Below, piece by piece: positions 9,225-17,868 of a stretch of 35,589 nucleotides of DNA; position 1 is the stretch's first letter, and the number at the start of each line of letters is the position of its first letter. Location: assembly GCF_020783655.1 (NCBI RefSeq), contig NZ_JAJGQH010000025.1, positions 1 through 35,589 on the forward strand, given 5' to 3'. The notes under the pieces were generated by a model, which saw only the letters and a program-made list of their open reading frames with translations, did no database searches and was not told the DNA's origin. Both the position numbers and the translations under genes were made by a program. Source of the DNA: Xanthomonas melonis. Its GTDB lineage: Bacteria > Pseudomonadota > Gammaproteobacteria > Xanthomonadales > Xanthomonadaceae.

Positions 9225-10253
9225 ATGACATCGATCACCAATCGCCGCATCGTGCTGGCCTCACGCCCGCAGGGCGAACCCAGCGCCGACAATTTCCGTA
9301 TCGAAGAGGTCGCCCTGCCGCCCACCGGGCACGACCAGATCCTGGTGCGCAACCGGTTCCTGTCACTGGATCCCTACATGCGCGGACGCATGGACGATGG
9401 CCCGTCCTACGCCGCGCCGGTTGCCATCGATGCAGTGATGGAAGGCGGTACCGTGGGCGAAGTCATCGAATCGCATCACGCCGATTACCAGGCCGGCGAT
9501 CTGGTGGTGCTGGCCGGTGGCTGGCAGACCCACGTGCTGCTCACCCCGTCCACCCCGCTACGCAAGCTGCCCAAGGACGACAAGCTGGCGCCGAGCACTG
9601 CACTCGGCGTCTATGGCATGCCCGGCTTCACCGCCTATGCCGGCCTGCACGAGATCGGCAAGCCGCAGGCTGGTGAGACCCTGGTGGTGGCAGCGGCCAG
9701 CGGCCCGGTCGGCGCCACCGTGGCGCAGCTGGCGCGGTTGCAGGGCTTGCGCGTGGTCGGCATTGCCGGCGGCGAGGAAAAGGTGGGTTACCTGCGCGAG
9801 GCAGTGAAGGTGGACGTGGCGCTGGACCACCGGGCCGAGGACTTCGCCGAGCGGCTGCGCGCGGCCACGCCCGATGGCATCGATATCTACTTCGAGAATG
9901 TCGGCGGCAAGGTCTTCGATGCGGTACTGCCGCAACTCAACGACTTCGCCCGCATTCCGGTCTGCGGCGTGATCGCCACCTACAACAGCCGCGGGCAGGT
10001 GCTGCCGGGTCCGGATCGGCTGCCCGAGTTCATGGGCCTGGTCCTGCGCAAACGGCTGACCGTGCGTGGCTTCATCCAGCACGATTTCATTCGCCTGATG
10101 CCGGCCTTCCTGCGCGAGATGGGCCAGTGGCTGCGCGAGGACAAGATCCAGTATCGCGAGCACGTGCTGCATGGGCTCGACAGCGCACCGCAGGGTCTGA
10201 TCGATGTGTTGCGCGGCAAGAATTTCGGAAAAGCCGTCGTCGCACTGGACTGA
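9225..10253 (+). CDS. NADPH-dependent reductase of the CurA / leukotriene B4 dehydrogenase type
   Basis: This 342-residue zinc-independent medium-chain reductase reduces the double bond of alpha,beta-unsaturated carbonyls such as 2-alkenals in characterised relatives (CurA of E. coli, plant 2-alkenal reductase). Visible hallmarks are [12 protein letters not shown] early on, [16 protein letters not shown] before the cofactor domain, the dinucleotide loop [14 protein letters not shown], and [17 protein letters not shown]. The frame also contains an upstream ATG at 9210 (MREPP...), but the family begins at [15 protein letters not shown], so 9225 is preferred. DkgB follows 43 nt later. With its two aldo/keto reductase neighbours it forms a plausible set that removes unsaturated aldehydes in two steps. 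Confidence 0.9.
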   Translation: MTSITNRRIVLASRPQGEPSADNFRIEEVALPPTGHDQILVRNRFLSLDPYMRGRMDDGPSYAAPVAIDAVMEGGTVGEVIESHHADYQAGDLVVLAGGWQTHVLLTPSTPLRKLPKDDKLAPSTALGVYGMPGFTAYAGLHEIGKPQAGETLVVAAASGPVGATVAQLARLQGLRVVGIAGGEEKVGYLREAVKVDVALDHRAEDFAERLRAATPDGIDIYFENVGGKVFDAVLPQLNDFARIPVCGVIATYNSRGQVLPGPDRLPEFMGLVLRKRLTVRGFIQHDFIRLMPAFLREMGQWLREDKIQYREHVLHGLDSAPQGLIDVLRGKNFGKAVVALD

Positions 10254-10296
10254 CTGCGCACATGATTCCCCATTCCCCCACTCCCAAAGGAGCGCC

Positions 10297-11100
10297 ATGA
10301 CCGTCCCCGCATTCGGCCTCGGCACCTTCCGCCTCAAGGATCAGATCGTCATCGACTCGGTGCGCAACGCGCTTGAGCTGGGCTATCGCGCGATCGATAC
10401 CGCACAGATCTACGATAACGAGGCGCAGGTCGGTCAGGCCATTGCCGCCTCTACCGTTCCACGCGATGCGCTGTACATCACCACCAAGATCTGGGTCGAC
10501 AGGTTCGATCGCGCTGCACTGATCGCCAGCCTGCAGGAAAGCCTGCGCAAGCTCGGTACCGACCATGTCGATCTCACCCTGATCCACTGGCCCTCGCCGA
10601 AGGATCAGGTGCCGATGCGCGAGTATCTGGAAGCATTGGCCGAAGCGAAACGTCAAGGCCTCACGCGCGCGATCGGCGTGTCCAACTTCACCATTGCATT
10701 GATGAAGCAGGCCATCGAGATCCTGGGCGCCGAGGCGATCGCCACCAACCAGATCGAGGTGCATCCTTACCTGCAGAATCGCGCTTTGATCGCTTTCCTG
10801 CGTGAGCAGGGTATCCACGTCACCTCCTACATGACCCTGGCCGTCGGCGAGGTGCTGAAGGATCCTGCGATCCTGGCCATTGCCGCACGCCACCACGCCA
10901 CGCCCGCACAGGTGGCGCTGGCCTGGGCACTGCAGCAGGGATATTCGGTGATTCCTTCATCGACCAGGCGTGCGAATCTGCAGAGCAACCTCAAAGCGCA
11001 GGAGTTGCGCTTGAACGACCAGGACATGGCCGAGATCGCGGCGCTCGAGCGTGGACAGCGCCTGGCGAACCCGCAGGCGATTGCGCCGGACTGGGACTGA
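10297..11100 (+). CDS. dkgB: 2,5-diketo-D-gluconate reductase B / methylglyoxal reductase
   Basis: At 267 residues it has the same length as E. coli DkgB and matches it along the whole chain, for example [12 protein letters not shown] at the start, [50 protein letters not shown] and [13 protein letters not shown]. The catalytic Asp and Tyr are in DTAQIYD, the Lys in TTKIW and the His in LIHWPSP. It reduces 2,5-diketogluconate and methylglyoxal with NADPH in relatives. The ATG at 10297 has AAAGGAGCGCC upstream; the longer frame that begins at 10204 overlaps the end of the previous gene and is not the start. It is the third gene of the reductase group. Confidence 0.94.
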   Translation: MTVPAFGLGTFRLKDQIVIDSVRNALELGYRAIDTAQIYDNEAQVGQAIAASTVPRDALYITTKIWVDRFDRAALIASLQESLRKLGTDHVDLTLIHWPSPKDQVPMREYLEALAEAKRQGLTRAIGVSNFTIALMKQAIEILGAEAIATNQIEVHPYLQNRALIAFLREQGIHVTSYMTLAVGEVLKDPAILAIAARHHATPAQVALAWALQQGYSVIPSSTRRANLQSNLKAQELRLNDQDMAEIAALERGQRLANPQAIAPDWD

Positions 11101-11351
11101 CGCGCCGCGGCTGGGCAGTGCATCGCTGACTTCAGGTGGTTGCATGTTCCCACTGCCGGCGTGACACCCGGCATGGCTGGATGCAAGCAACGGCATCCCG
11201 CCAGCCGGCGTGTGCAGCCGGCGCGTCCGGTCGTGCCTGCCTGCGCGCAAACGATAGTGACGACCGCTCGTCGTCGCGCGCTGGTGAGCGGCAACCCTGC
11301 CCTGCTACCGTGCCGGCACAGGGGATGGCCTCGCTCACGGGAGTCCTAGCC

Positions 11352-11648
11352 ATGCACAGCACAACCGTTCCGACCCGCCGCGATGTCGATGCAGAAATCG
11401 CGTATTGGCACACGGTCCATGCCGACGGCCACCTGGGTGGCTACGCGTTTTCCGACTACGCCCGTCTGTTGATGCTGGGTTATGACGTCTACCTGGCCTA
11501 TCCGCGCGCCAGCGAAGCACAGCTGTATCGCGTCCTGCAGGAGGCGTATTACCGTGCGCAGCCGATCCTGCCGGTGCCATGGGACCAGGCGCGCTGGATC
11601 GTGCGCCACGCCTGGCGACATATGGAAGATGCCGGCGCGGTGCATTGA
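11352..11648 (+). CDS. Small conserved-looking protein, unknown function
   Basis: A 98-residue protein that I do not recognise. It is rich in tyrosine, tryptophan and histidine (YWHTVHADGHLGGYAFSDYA, then a Y-rich helix EAQLYRVLQEAYYRAQ and WIVRHAWRHME at the end). It has no membrane segment or signal peptide, and looks like a compact helical cytoplasmic protein. The ATG at 11352 is supported by GGGAGTCC 8-10 nt upstream and by the tidy protein that follows; an earlier in-frame ATG at 11136 would add a low-complexity stretch typical of translated spacer. It sits alone after dkgB. Confidence 0.7.
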   Translation: MHSTTVPTRRDVDAEIAYWHTVHADGHLGGYAFSDYARLLMLGYDVYLAYPRASEAQLYRVLQEAYYRAQPILPVPWDQARWIVRHAWRHMEDAGAVH

Positions 11649-11909
11649 GGCCGCTCGTGGCTGGGCGGAGCAGGCGCCAGCGGCAATCCGCGCAGCGTCC
11701 ACATCGCCGGGAGCGAGCCAGCTGACGCCGTGGCGCGTCCATCGACGGCGCCGGGCGAAGTATTGGACGAATGCGATCGCGCAATCAGCACGGATCCCGG
11801 GCAGGTCTTGCTGCCCGCACCCGCTCCGCAGAGCCCCAGCATTCGGCCGAGCTCGGCTCGCCCGCCCTCAGCTGCACCGCATCTGGCGGAGAAGAGGCAG
11901 CCCCCTGGC

Positions 11910-12326
11910 TCAGTTCAACGGCCCGGTCGCCAGCGCCTGCCGATCGATACGGTGTTTCTCCGCCAGCGCCTGCATGCCCTGCAGCGTCGATGCGATCAGG
12001 CTGGCATAGCGCAAGCGCCACAGGTCGGCGCGGTCGTGCGCGTCATCGGTGCTGCCCAGGCCATCGAGGACATGCGGCAGACGGCGGTCCGCCAGCGCCG
12101 ACGCCGCCAGGTACGGCTTGGCCGGCGCGATCACGTCCACCGGCGCCCGCCAGTCGCTGGCGACATGCCGGGCGATGCCGGCCAGATGCGACAGCTGGTG
12201 CATGCCGATCAATGTCTCGTGCAGCATCTCGCGGCAGGCCCATTGCCATAGCGCCACCTTTTCGGATGGATCCTGGGCGATCTCGGTCAGCGCCAGATCG
12301 ACCTTTTCGATTCGCGAGTCGCGCAT
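11910..12326 (-). CDS. Hypothetical helical protein, about 138 residues
   Basis: No family is recognised. The chain is soluble and helical, with several His and Trp (WQWACREMLHETLIGMHQLS, HLAGIARHVASDW) and a C-terminal helix ending LAEKHRIDRQALATGPLN. The ATG at 12326 is preceded by GGAG at a good distance; the longer form from 12413 would add MPTSFERLAHL..., which lacks a ribosome-binding site. It is divergent from the DUF2884 gene (about 212 nt between starts). Codon positions show the usual high GC at the third position, so it is probably real. Confidence 0.65.
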   Translation of the reverse strand: MRDSRIEKVDLALTEIAQDPSEKVALWQWACREMLHETLIGMHQLSHLAGIARHVASDWRAPVDVIAPAKPYLAASALADRRLPHVLDGLGSTDDAHDRADLWRLRYASLIASTLQGMQALAEKHRIDRQALATGPLN

Positions 12327-12538
12327 TGCTGAGCTCCGATGCTGCTTTGCAACATAATTCACACCATCCGCCGTGAGAATCAAGTGAGCCAGGCGTTCAA
12401 ATGACGTGGGCATCTGGATGCTCGACCCATTTCACGGTTTGGTCGCCCCCGCACAGCCGCGACCGGCACCCTGACTTTCCGCCCATGCAGCTTGCCCGGG
12501 GCTGCGTGATGCTGCAGTCCCCATCCAGTGGTGTTCCC

Positions 12539-13339
12539 ATGCGCCTGACCGCCGTTGCGCCGCTCCTGCTCGTGATTGGCTGCGCCGCGCACGCGGAAAC
12601 GGCCAAGCCGGACCTGTCCTCGCACCAATGCGCGGTCAGCACGTCCTACGACGTTCTGGCCGATGGCGGCGGCATCTGGCTGCGCCGCAAGCAAGGCGTA
12701 CCGCGCGAGATCTTCTTCCATGGCGGCGAGCTCGATGTGGACCGTCAGGGGCAGCCGGTCAGCGCCGCCGATGCACAGCGGTTGCGCGAGCTCGAGCAAG
12801 GCACACGCGCGCTGATGTCGGCGGTGACCTCGATTGCGCATTCGCTGGTGGATATCAGCTTCGACGCGTTGGGCGGGGTGGTGCAGGTGCTGTCCGGCAG
12901 CGCACGCCAGCAGCGCAAGGTGGAACGGCTGCGCACCGACGCGCTGGCACAGGTGGACGGTAGCCTGGGGCGTGGGCGCTGGGAGCAGGACCTGTTCGAT
13001 GCGCGTTTCGAAGCCAGCGTCGAGCGCGCCGCCGAGGACCTGGCCGGCAGCCTGGCCCGCAGCGTGATGTGGACGGTGGTGACCGGCCGTGCGGCCCAGC
13101 TCGACCAACGTGGCGCGCAACTGGATGCACAGTGGGAACAGCAGATGCAGCAGCGCAGCCAGGCACTGCAGACACGGGCACAGGCGGTGTGCGTGCAGGC
13201 GCAAGCGCTGTACGCCATCCAGCAATCGCTGGACTACCGCTTCCACGGGCAACGCCTGCAGATGCTGGAACTCACCGCGCCTGGACACGACCAGGACGTG
13301 CCAGCCGCGAACGCTATCGTGGCCGTAACTGCGCGCTAA
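12539..13339 (+). CDS. DUF2884 (YggN-like) family exported protein
   Basis: A 266-residue exported protein with a short signal peptide, MRLTAVAPLLLVIGCAAHA. The signal can be read as a type I site after AHA or as a lipobox around VIGC at residues 12-15, so a lipoprotein is possible. The mature part begins with a cysteine-containing strand (HQCAVSTSYDVLADGGG). It continues with helical stretches and a long C-terminal coiled coil, QLDQRGAQLDAQWEQQMQQR, and a second cysteine near AQAVCVQAQ. This pattern, including two cysteines and the helical tail, fits the DUF2884 family found near E. coli yggN; its role is unknown. The ATG is at 12539; a longer upstream frame is spacer. Confidence 0.75.
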   Translation: MRLTAVAPLLLVIGCAAHAETAKPDLSSHQCAVSTSYDVLADGGGIWLRRKQGVPREIFFHGGELDVDRQGQPVSAADAQRLRELEQGTRALMSAVTSIAHSLVDISFDALGGVVQVLSGSARQQRKVERLRTDALAQVDGSLGRGRWEQDLFDARFEASVERAAEDLAGSLARSVMWTVVTGRAAQLDQRGAQLDAQWEQQMQQRSQALQTRAQAVCVQAQALYAIQQSLDYRFHGQRLQMLELTAPGHDQDVPAANAIVAVTAR

Positions 13340-13674
13340 GGGTGGCGCCAGCGGGTGAAGAATGGCCTTGTGCAGCTGCGCCGCGCGCAGAGCCAGGCTG
13401 CAGATCTATGCGAACGTTCCACCGTAACGCCCCCGGCGCCGCCTCGGAACCGGTCAGATCGCCGACCACATACTCGGCGATATCGGGGCCAGCGCAATGC
13501 GCTGCGCCTGCCACAGCTCGACGTCGTTGAGCAGCCCGGGCGACAGCAGCGGGTAGAAGGTATGCCGCGCATGCGCGGCCGAGGACGTTGTTGCTACCGA
13601 CGCCAACGGCCCGACGCAGGCGCCGGGCCGTTGGCTGACAGCGCCATGCGCGTGGCGCACGGCGCAGGCCCGAA
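13340..13674. other. Convergent spacer between the DUF2884 gene and ohr
   Basis: About 335 nt without a gene. It holds one strong hairpin near its ohr-proximal end (13602-13635) and otherwise nothing I can name. Confidence 0.5.
13602..13635 (-). terminator. 12-bp hairpin downstream of ohr
   Basis: GCCAACGGCCCG (13602-13613) pairs perfectly with CGGGCCGTTGGC (13624-13635) around a 10-nt loop. It starts 39 nt after the ohr stop on the minus strand. No T-run follows, so it may stabilise the short ohr mRNA or end transcription by another route. Confidence 0.55.
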
Positions 13675-14103
13675 TCAGGCCAGGGTCAGGGTGACGTCGA
13701 TGTTGCCGCGGGTCGCGTTGGAGTACGGGCAGACCTGGTGCGCCTTGTCGACCAGCGCCTGCAGCTCGGCCTTGTCCATGCCCGGAACCGCGATGCGCAG
13801 TTCGACCGCGATGCCGAAGCCGCCCGGGATCTGGCCGATGCCGACGCTGCTGTCGATGCTGACTTCGCCCGGCAGCTTGAGCTTGTCCTGCGCCGCCACG
13901 GCCTTCATCGCACCGATGAAGCACGCCGCATAGCCGGCAGCGAACAACTGCTCGGGGTTGGTGCCATCGCCACCTGCGCCGCCCAGCTCGCGCGGGGTGG
14001 ACAGCTTGGCATCCAGCGCCTTGTCCGAGGACACGGCGCGGCCTTCGCGACCACCGGTGGCGGTGGCGTGGCCGGTGTAGAGGATCTTTTCGGGTGAGGC
14101 CAT
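13675..14103 (-). CDS. ohr: Organic hydroperoxide reductase Ohr
   Basis: Ohr is a small thiol peroxidase that reduces lipid and other organic hydroperoxides using lipoylated proteins as electron donors. The 142-residue chain carries all the family's active-site residues at the positions known from Xylella and Xanthomonas: Arg19, Glu51 in [15 protein letters not shown], the peroxidatic Cys61 and the resolving Cys125 in [11 protein letters not shown]. The ATG at 14103 is the natural start. It lies 103 nt downstream of ohrR on the same strand, as in the ohrR-ohr operon of Xanthomonas campestris, where the longer message is reported to be processed to a stable ohr message. It should be induced by organic peroxides through OhrR. 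Confidence 0.96.
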   Translation of the reverse strand: MASPEKILYTGHATATGGREGRAVSSDKALDAKLSTPRELGGAGGDGTNPEQLFAAGYAACFIGAMKAVAAQDKLKLPGEVSIDSSVGIGQIPGGFGIAVELRIAVPGMDKAELQALVDKAHQVCPYSNATRGNIDVTLTLA

Positions 14104-14206
14104 GATGGTTCTCCAGGGTTGGGCGCGGTCAGCGCATGCGGGTTGAATCGTTGGCGATTGCTTGATGTACGACATGCTGCGAAAGACAGGGCGCGCGTTG
14201 CTGAAC

Positions 14207-14662
14207 TCAGCCGGCGCCGAGGCTGGAGCGCAGCTTTTCCAGTTCATGCTTGAGGCGGTGCAGTTCGTCCAGCGAACAGGCCGATGCGCAGAACACCTGT
14301 TCCGGCACGGCACCTGCCTTGCTGCGCAATGCGCGGCCGGTCTCGGTCAGCGCGACGATCACCTGCCGCTCGTCGCTCACCGCGCGGGTGCGCGTCACCA
14401 GGCCAGCCGCCTGCAGCCGCTTGAGCAGCGGCGTCAGCGTGGCCGAATCCAGATACAGCCGCTCGCCGATCTCCGACACGCTGCGCTCGTCGGTCTCCCA
14501 GAGCACCAGCATCACCAGATACTGGGGATAGGTCAGATCCAGCGACTTTAGCAAGCCGCGATAGAGCTTGTGCATCGCCAGGTTGGCCGAATACAGCGCG
14601 AAGCACAGCTGGTTGTCGAGCTGCAGCAGCGCGTCGGTGCGGGTGGCAGTAGCGGCGTCCAT
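14207..14662 (-). CDS. ohrR: MarR-family organic peroxide sensor OhrR
   Basis: A 151-residue MarR-type winged-helix repressor. The sensing cysteine is Cys20 in [14 protein letters not shown], matching Cys22 of X. campestris OhrR with an offset of two. Cys125 and Cys129 in VFCASACS match the partner cysteines Cys127 and Cys131, so this is the two-Cys sensing type in which oxidation forms a disulfide between subunits. The winged helix spans about residues 48-100 ([14 protein letters not shown]..., [29 protein letters not shown]). The start at 14662 gives a normal length. Its operator lies immediately upstream. It heads the ohrR-ohr operon. Confidence 0.95.
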   Translation of the reverse strand: MDAATATRTDALLQLDNQLCFALYSANLAMHKLYRGLLKSLDLTYPQYLVMLVLWETDERSVSEIGERLYLDSATLTPLLKRLQAAGLVTRTRAVSDERQVIVALTETGRALRSKAGAVPEQVFCASACSLDELHRLKHELEKLRSSLGAG

Positions 14663-14668
14663 GACTTC

Positions 14669-14697
14669 AATCTACATAGTGCACTATTTAATTGCAA
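14669..14697 (-). promoter_or_regulatory. ohrR promoter with overlapping OhrR operator
   Basis: On the minus strand TTGCAA (14697-14692) and TAGATT (14674-14669) are separated by exactly 17 nt and would form a -35/-10 pair. Between them lies the perfect 12-bp palindrome ATAGTGCACTAT (14676-14687), flanked by AT-rich sequence, the kind of site bound by OhrR proteins. A repressor here would block polymerase. With the usual 7-nt distance the start point falls at or next to the A of the ohrR ATG (14662), so the message may have no leader. Confidence 0.75.
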
Positions 14698-15033
14698 GCG
14701 ATTTCTTGACTCGGACCTGACCATAATGTCATCTCGAAACGCATGCTCCACGGCCCGCAGTGTTTGGTTGTAAAGAGTGCCGGCGGCCACAGCGGCGCCC
14801 TGGTCGGCAAGCGGCGCCGCCATCGATGGGCGCCCCCTTCCTATGAGCGGTGCTCCCGACCGACTCTTTCGGGGCCGCATCGCCGGGCAGACGCAACCGT
14901 GGCAGCCTAGATTCCCGCCCCAGTTGCGCAACACTTCCGATGACCGGACGCTGCGTGGCCTAGGCCCATCGACAAGGCCGCCAGACAGGGAGCAGCGCCG
15001 CGCCGAACGCGGCGGCGCCAGGTCGCCAGGCGT
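14698..15033. other. Spacer between ohrR promoter and zapE stop
   Basis: About 336 nt without a supported gene. It contains the upstream flank of the ohrR promoter and a GC-rich hairpin close to the zapE stop codon. Short open frames here lack plausible starts or any family pattern. Confidence 0.45.
14996..15014 (-). terminator. GC hairpin after zapE, weak terminator candidate
   Basis: CGCCGCG pairs with CGCGGCG around the loop CCGAA, 20 nt after the zapE stop on the minus strand. The 7-bp stem is strong but no T-run follows. Confidence 0.35.
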
Positions 15034-16128
15034 CTACGCCCGATGCGCGGTGGCCAGATATTCCGCACTCTGCATTTCGATCAGGCGCGAGGCGGTGCGC
15101 TCGAACGCGCCTGCCAGGCGCTGCCCGCTGTACAGCGACGGCGGTGCGTCCTGCGCGGTGCAGACCAGATTGACGTGGCGGTCGTACAGCTCGTCGATCA
15201 GGTTGACGAAGCGGCGCGCCGCATCCTCGTTCATGCGGTCGAAGTGCGGGATGCCGCCCAGCAGCACCGTGGTGAATTCGCGTGCGATCTCGATGTAGTC
15301 GGACGGCCCGCGCGGACCTTCGCACAATGCGGCGAAATCGAACCAGGCGATGCTCTTGCCGCGGGCGCGCACCGGAATCTTGCGCGCCTCGATCTCGATA
15401 TTGCCCGCACGTGCTTCGGCATTTCCGCTCAGATCGCTCCAGCGCTGCGACAACCAGGCATCGGCCTGCGCATCCAGCGGCACGCGGTACACCGGCGAGC
15501 GCGTCAGCGCGCGCATGCGGTAGTCCTCGGTGCCTTCGGCGTAGAGCTCCACGCAGAATTTCTGCAGCAAGCCGATCGCCGGCAGGAAACTGTCGCGCTG
15601 CAGTCCGTTGGCGTAGAGATTCTCCGGCGCGGTATTGGAGGTCGTCACCAGGGTCACGCCCTCGGCGAACAGGCGCTCGAGCAGGCGCGCCAGCAACATC
15701 GCATCGCCGATGTCGGTGACGAAGAATTCGTCCAGCACCAGCACGCGCAGGTTTTCGCGCCATTGCTGGGCGATCCGGGCCAGCGGGTCGCTCTGCCCGG
15801 CATGCTCTCGCAGTTGCTCGTGCACGCCACGCATGAACCGATGGAAGTGGGTGCGGTACTTCTGCTTGATCGGCAGACCGTCGTAGAACAGATCCACCAG
15901 GAAGGTCTTGCCGCGCCCCACACCGCCCCAGAAATACAGGCCGCGTACCGGTTCGGGTTTTTTCCAGAACGCGGAGAGCCGGTCCAGCCAGCCGTCCTGG
16001 GCGCTGTCCAGCAGCGCCTCGTGGATACGGTCCAGCTCCTTCAGGGCCGCCTGCTGGGCAGGGTCGGCACGCCAGTCGCCACGTTGTACGCCGGCGGCGT
16101 AGCGCTGCGACGGGGTCATCTCGGTCAT
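15034..16128 (-). CDS. zapE: Cell division protein ZapE (AFG1-like ATPase)
   Basis: A 364-residue AAA+-type P-loop ATPase of the AFG1/ZapE family; in E. coli ZapE joins the Z-ring during late division or under low oxygen. Walker A is GGVGRGKT at 68-75 within YFWGGVGRGKTFLVDLFYD. Walker B is VLVLDEFF with the acidic pair at 133-134. The family motif VTTSNTAPENLYANGLQRDS follows, then the sensor/arginine region and the C-terminal LIDELYDRHVNLVCTA. The ATG at 16128 gives the family length; a second Met at residue 4 is the only nearby alternative. It lies on the same strand as, and 79 nt after, the alpha/beta hydrolase gene, so the two may be cotranscribed. Confidence 0.93.
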   Translation of the reverse strand: MTEMTPSQRYAAGVQRGDWRADPAQQAALKELDRIHEALLDSAQDGWLDRLSAFWKKPEPVRGLYFWGGVGRGKTFLVDLFYDGLPIKQKYRTHFHRFMRGVHEQLREHAGQSDPLARIAQQWRENLRVLVLDEFFVTDIGDAMLLARLLERLFAEGVTLVTTSNTAPENLYANGLQRDSFLPAIGLLQKFCVELYAEGTEDYRMRALTRSPVYRVPLDAQADAWLSQRWSDLSGNAEARAGNIEIEARKIPVRARGKSIAWFDFAALCEGPRGPSDYIEIAREFTTVLLGGIPHFDRMNEDAARRFVNLIDELYDRHVNLVCTAQDAPPSLYSGQRLAGAFERTASRLIEMQSAEYLATAHRA

Positions 16129-16207
16129 TGCAATACTCCACGGGCCGGCTGCTGCCCTGCCCGCTCAACGGCGCATCGGCATGCGATGCGCGTGGGCCGT
16201 GCCGCGG

Positions 16208-16870
16208 TCAGACGGCGGCCGGCAACCAGCGCCGGACACCATGCTGGATCGCACCGCGCAGGTCGATCAACTTGCGGTGGAAGAAGTGGCTGGTGTCGGG
16301 CATGCGCACCAGCTCGGGCTGTTGTTCCAGCGTCTCCAGCCAGTCGTACACCGCCTGCGGATCGACGATCTCGTCGGCATCGCCCTGGATCACCAACCAC
16401 TGCGCCGGCGGCTGCAGGTCGCTGAAATCCCAGCGCCCGGCCGGCGGCGCGATCGAGATCAAGGCCTGCGGCGCCAGCGCGCCGGCCGCGCGCAGCGACA
16501 CATACGCACCGAAGCTGAAGCCGGCCAGCCACAGGGTGTCGCCAGGCCGCTGCGCGCGCACCCACTCGGCCACCGCACGCAGATCGTCCTGCTCGCCGTC
16601 GCCATGATCGAAGGTGCCGGCGGATGTGCCGACGCTGCGGAAGTTGAAGCGCACCACCGTGATGCCGAGCTCGCGCAATGCGCGGGCGGCCATGGTGACG
16701 ACCTTGTTGTGCATGCTGCCGCCCTCGGTGGAGAGCGGGTGGCAGACGATGGCGGTGACCGGCTGCGCGGCCACATCGCTTTCGGGCAGATCGACAGCGA
16801 CATCGAGCGGGCCAGCAGGCCCGTCCAGCGTCAATGCAGCCGATTCGGTGGGGAATGGGGGATTGGACAT
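16208..16870 (-). CDS. Alpha/beta hydrolase of the COG2945 type
   Basis: A 220-residue cytoplasmic alpha/beta-fold hydrolase. The early family motif CHPLSTEGGSMHNKVV is followed by VVRFNFRSVGTSAGTFDHG, then the nucleophile elbow GFSFG with Ser119. The putative acid is in QGDADEIVDP (about Asp164) and the catalytic His is His195 in DTSHFFHRKL. This order and the HNKVV and FNFRGVG-like motifs fit the COG2945 group, whose substrates are mostly unknown. The ATG at 16870 is preceded by GAGGGC; the longer frame upstream overlaps the promoter of the divergent transporter and is unlikely. Only 65 nt separate the two divergent starts, so they share a promoter region. Confidence 0.87.
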   Translation of the reverse strand: MSNPPFPTESAALTLDGPAGPLDVAVDLPESDVAAQPVTAIVCHPLSTEGGSMHNKVVTMAARALRELGITVVRFNFRSVGTSAGTFDHGDGEQDDLRAVAEWVRAQRPGDTLWLAGFSFGAYVSLRAAGALAPQALISIAPPAGRWDFSDLQPPAQWLVIQGDADEIVDPQAVYDWLETLEQQPELVRMPDTSHFFHRKLIDLRGAIQHGVRRWLPAAV

Positions 16871-16935
16871 GCCCTCATAATAGCCGCCCCGCCGGCCGCG
16901 TTCATCGCTCTGCCTGCACACTTCGTTGCCTTGCC

Positions 16936-17817
16936 ATGCATTTGTTGCTGTTTGCCGTTGTCTGCAGTGTCCTGGTGTCGGTGCTGTTGAAACTGGCGCC
17001 ACGCCTGCGCATCGATCTCTTCCAGGCCATCACCTGGAACTACGCTGCCGCCAGCGTGCTGGCCCTCGCCTTGCTCACGCCTTCGTTCGCCAGCCTGCAT
17101 GCCGCGAGCACGCCATGGGTGGCCTTGCTGGGCCTGGCGATCGCCCTGCCGAGCATTTTCCTGGTCCTGGCGCGCTCGGTGCACCTGGCCGGCATCGTGC
17201 GTACCGACGTGGCGCAACGCCTGTCGCTGCTGCTCTCGCTGGCGGCGGCCTTTACCGTGTTCGGCGAACGCGCTGGGCCGTGGAAGTTCGCCGGCCTGGC
17301 GGTCGGGCTGCTGGCAATCGTCTGTATCGTGCAGCGCCCCCGCGCATCCGGTGCACTCCAGCCTGCCGGCGACGCCGGTGCGCCGGCACGCGCATGGCCG
17401 TGGCTGCTGGCCGTCTGGGCAGGCTTTGCGGTGATCGATGTATTGCTCAAGACCATCGCCTTGTCCGGCACGCCGTCGCTGACGGCGTTGACGCTGTGCT
17501 TTGCCATCGCCTTCGCGCTGATGCTGTGTGTGCAGATCCTGCGGATGCGCCGCGGCCACCGCCTGCATGCGCCCAGCATCGCTGCCGGCCTGCTGCTGGG
17601 CGTCCTCAACTTCGGCAACATCCTGTTTTACGTGCGTGCGCACCAGAGCCTGCCGGATAGCCCGGCCACGGTCTTTGCGACGATGAACATCGGAGTCGTG
17701 GCGCTGGGCGCCATGGTCGGCATCCTGGCCTTCGGCGAGCGCACCACGCGCTGGACGCGCATCGGCCTGGTACTGGCGGTACTGGCCATCGCGCTGATCG
17801 CATGGGGCTCGCGCTGA
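16936..17817 (+). CDS. EamA-like drug/metabolite transporter family protein
   Basis: A 293-residue polytopic inner-membrane protein with about ten hydrophobic segments in two similar halves, the build of the drug/metabolite transporter superfamily. The first segment is MHLLLFAVVCSVLVSVLLKL. The first half ends with GPWKFAGLAVGLLAIVCIV, and the second half ends with TRWTRIGLVLAVLAIALIAW, each preceded by a conserved GER motif (FGERAGPW and FGERTTRW), as in EamA repeats. Substrate unknown. The start at 16936 directly precedes the first membrane segment. It is convergent with the COG0523 GTPase gene, with about 50 nt between stops. Confidence 0.87.
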   Translation: MHLLLFAVVCSVLVSVLLKLAPRLRIDLFQAITWNYAAASVLALALLTPSFASLHAASTPWVALLGLAIALPSIFLVLARSVHLAGIVRTDVAQRLSLLLSLAAAFTVFGERAGPWKFAGLAVGLLAIVCIVQRPRASGALQPAGDAGAPARAWPWLLAVWAGFAVIDVLLKTIALSGTPSLTALTLCFAIAFALMLCVQILRMRRGHRLHAPSIAAGLLLGVLNFGNILFYVRAHQSLPDSPATVFATMNIGVVALGAMVGILAFGERTTRWTRIGLVLAVLAIALIAWGSR

Positions 17818-17868
17818 GGCAGCGGCAGGAAGCACGCGGTGATGGCATGCGTCATGGGCGCGGCGGCC

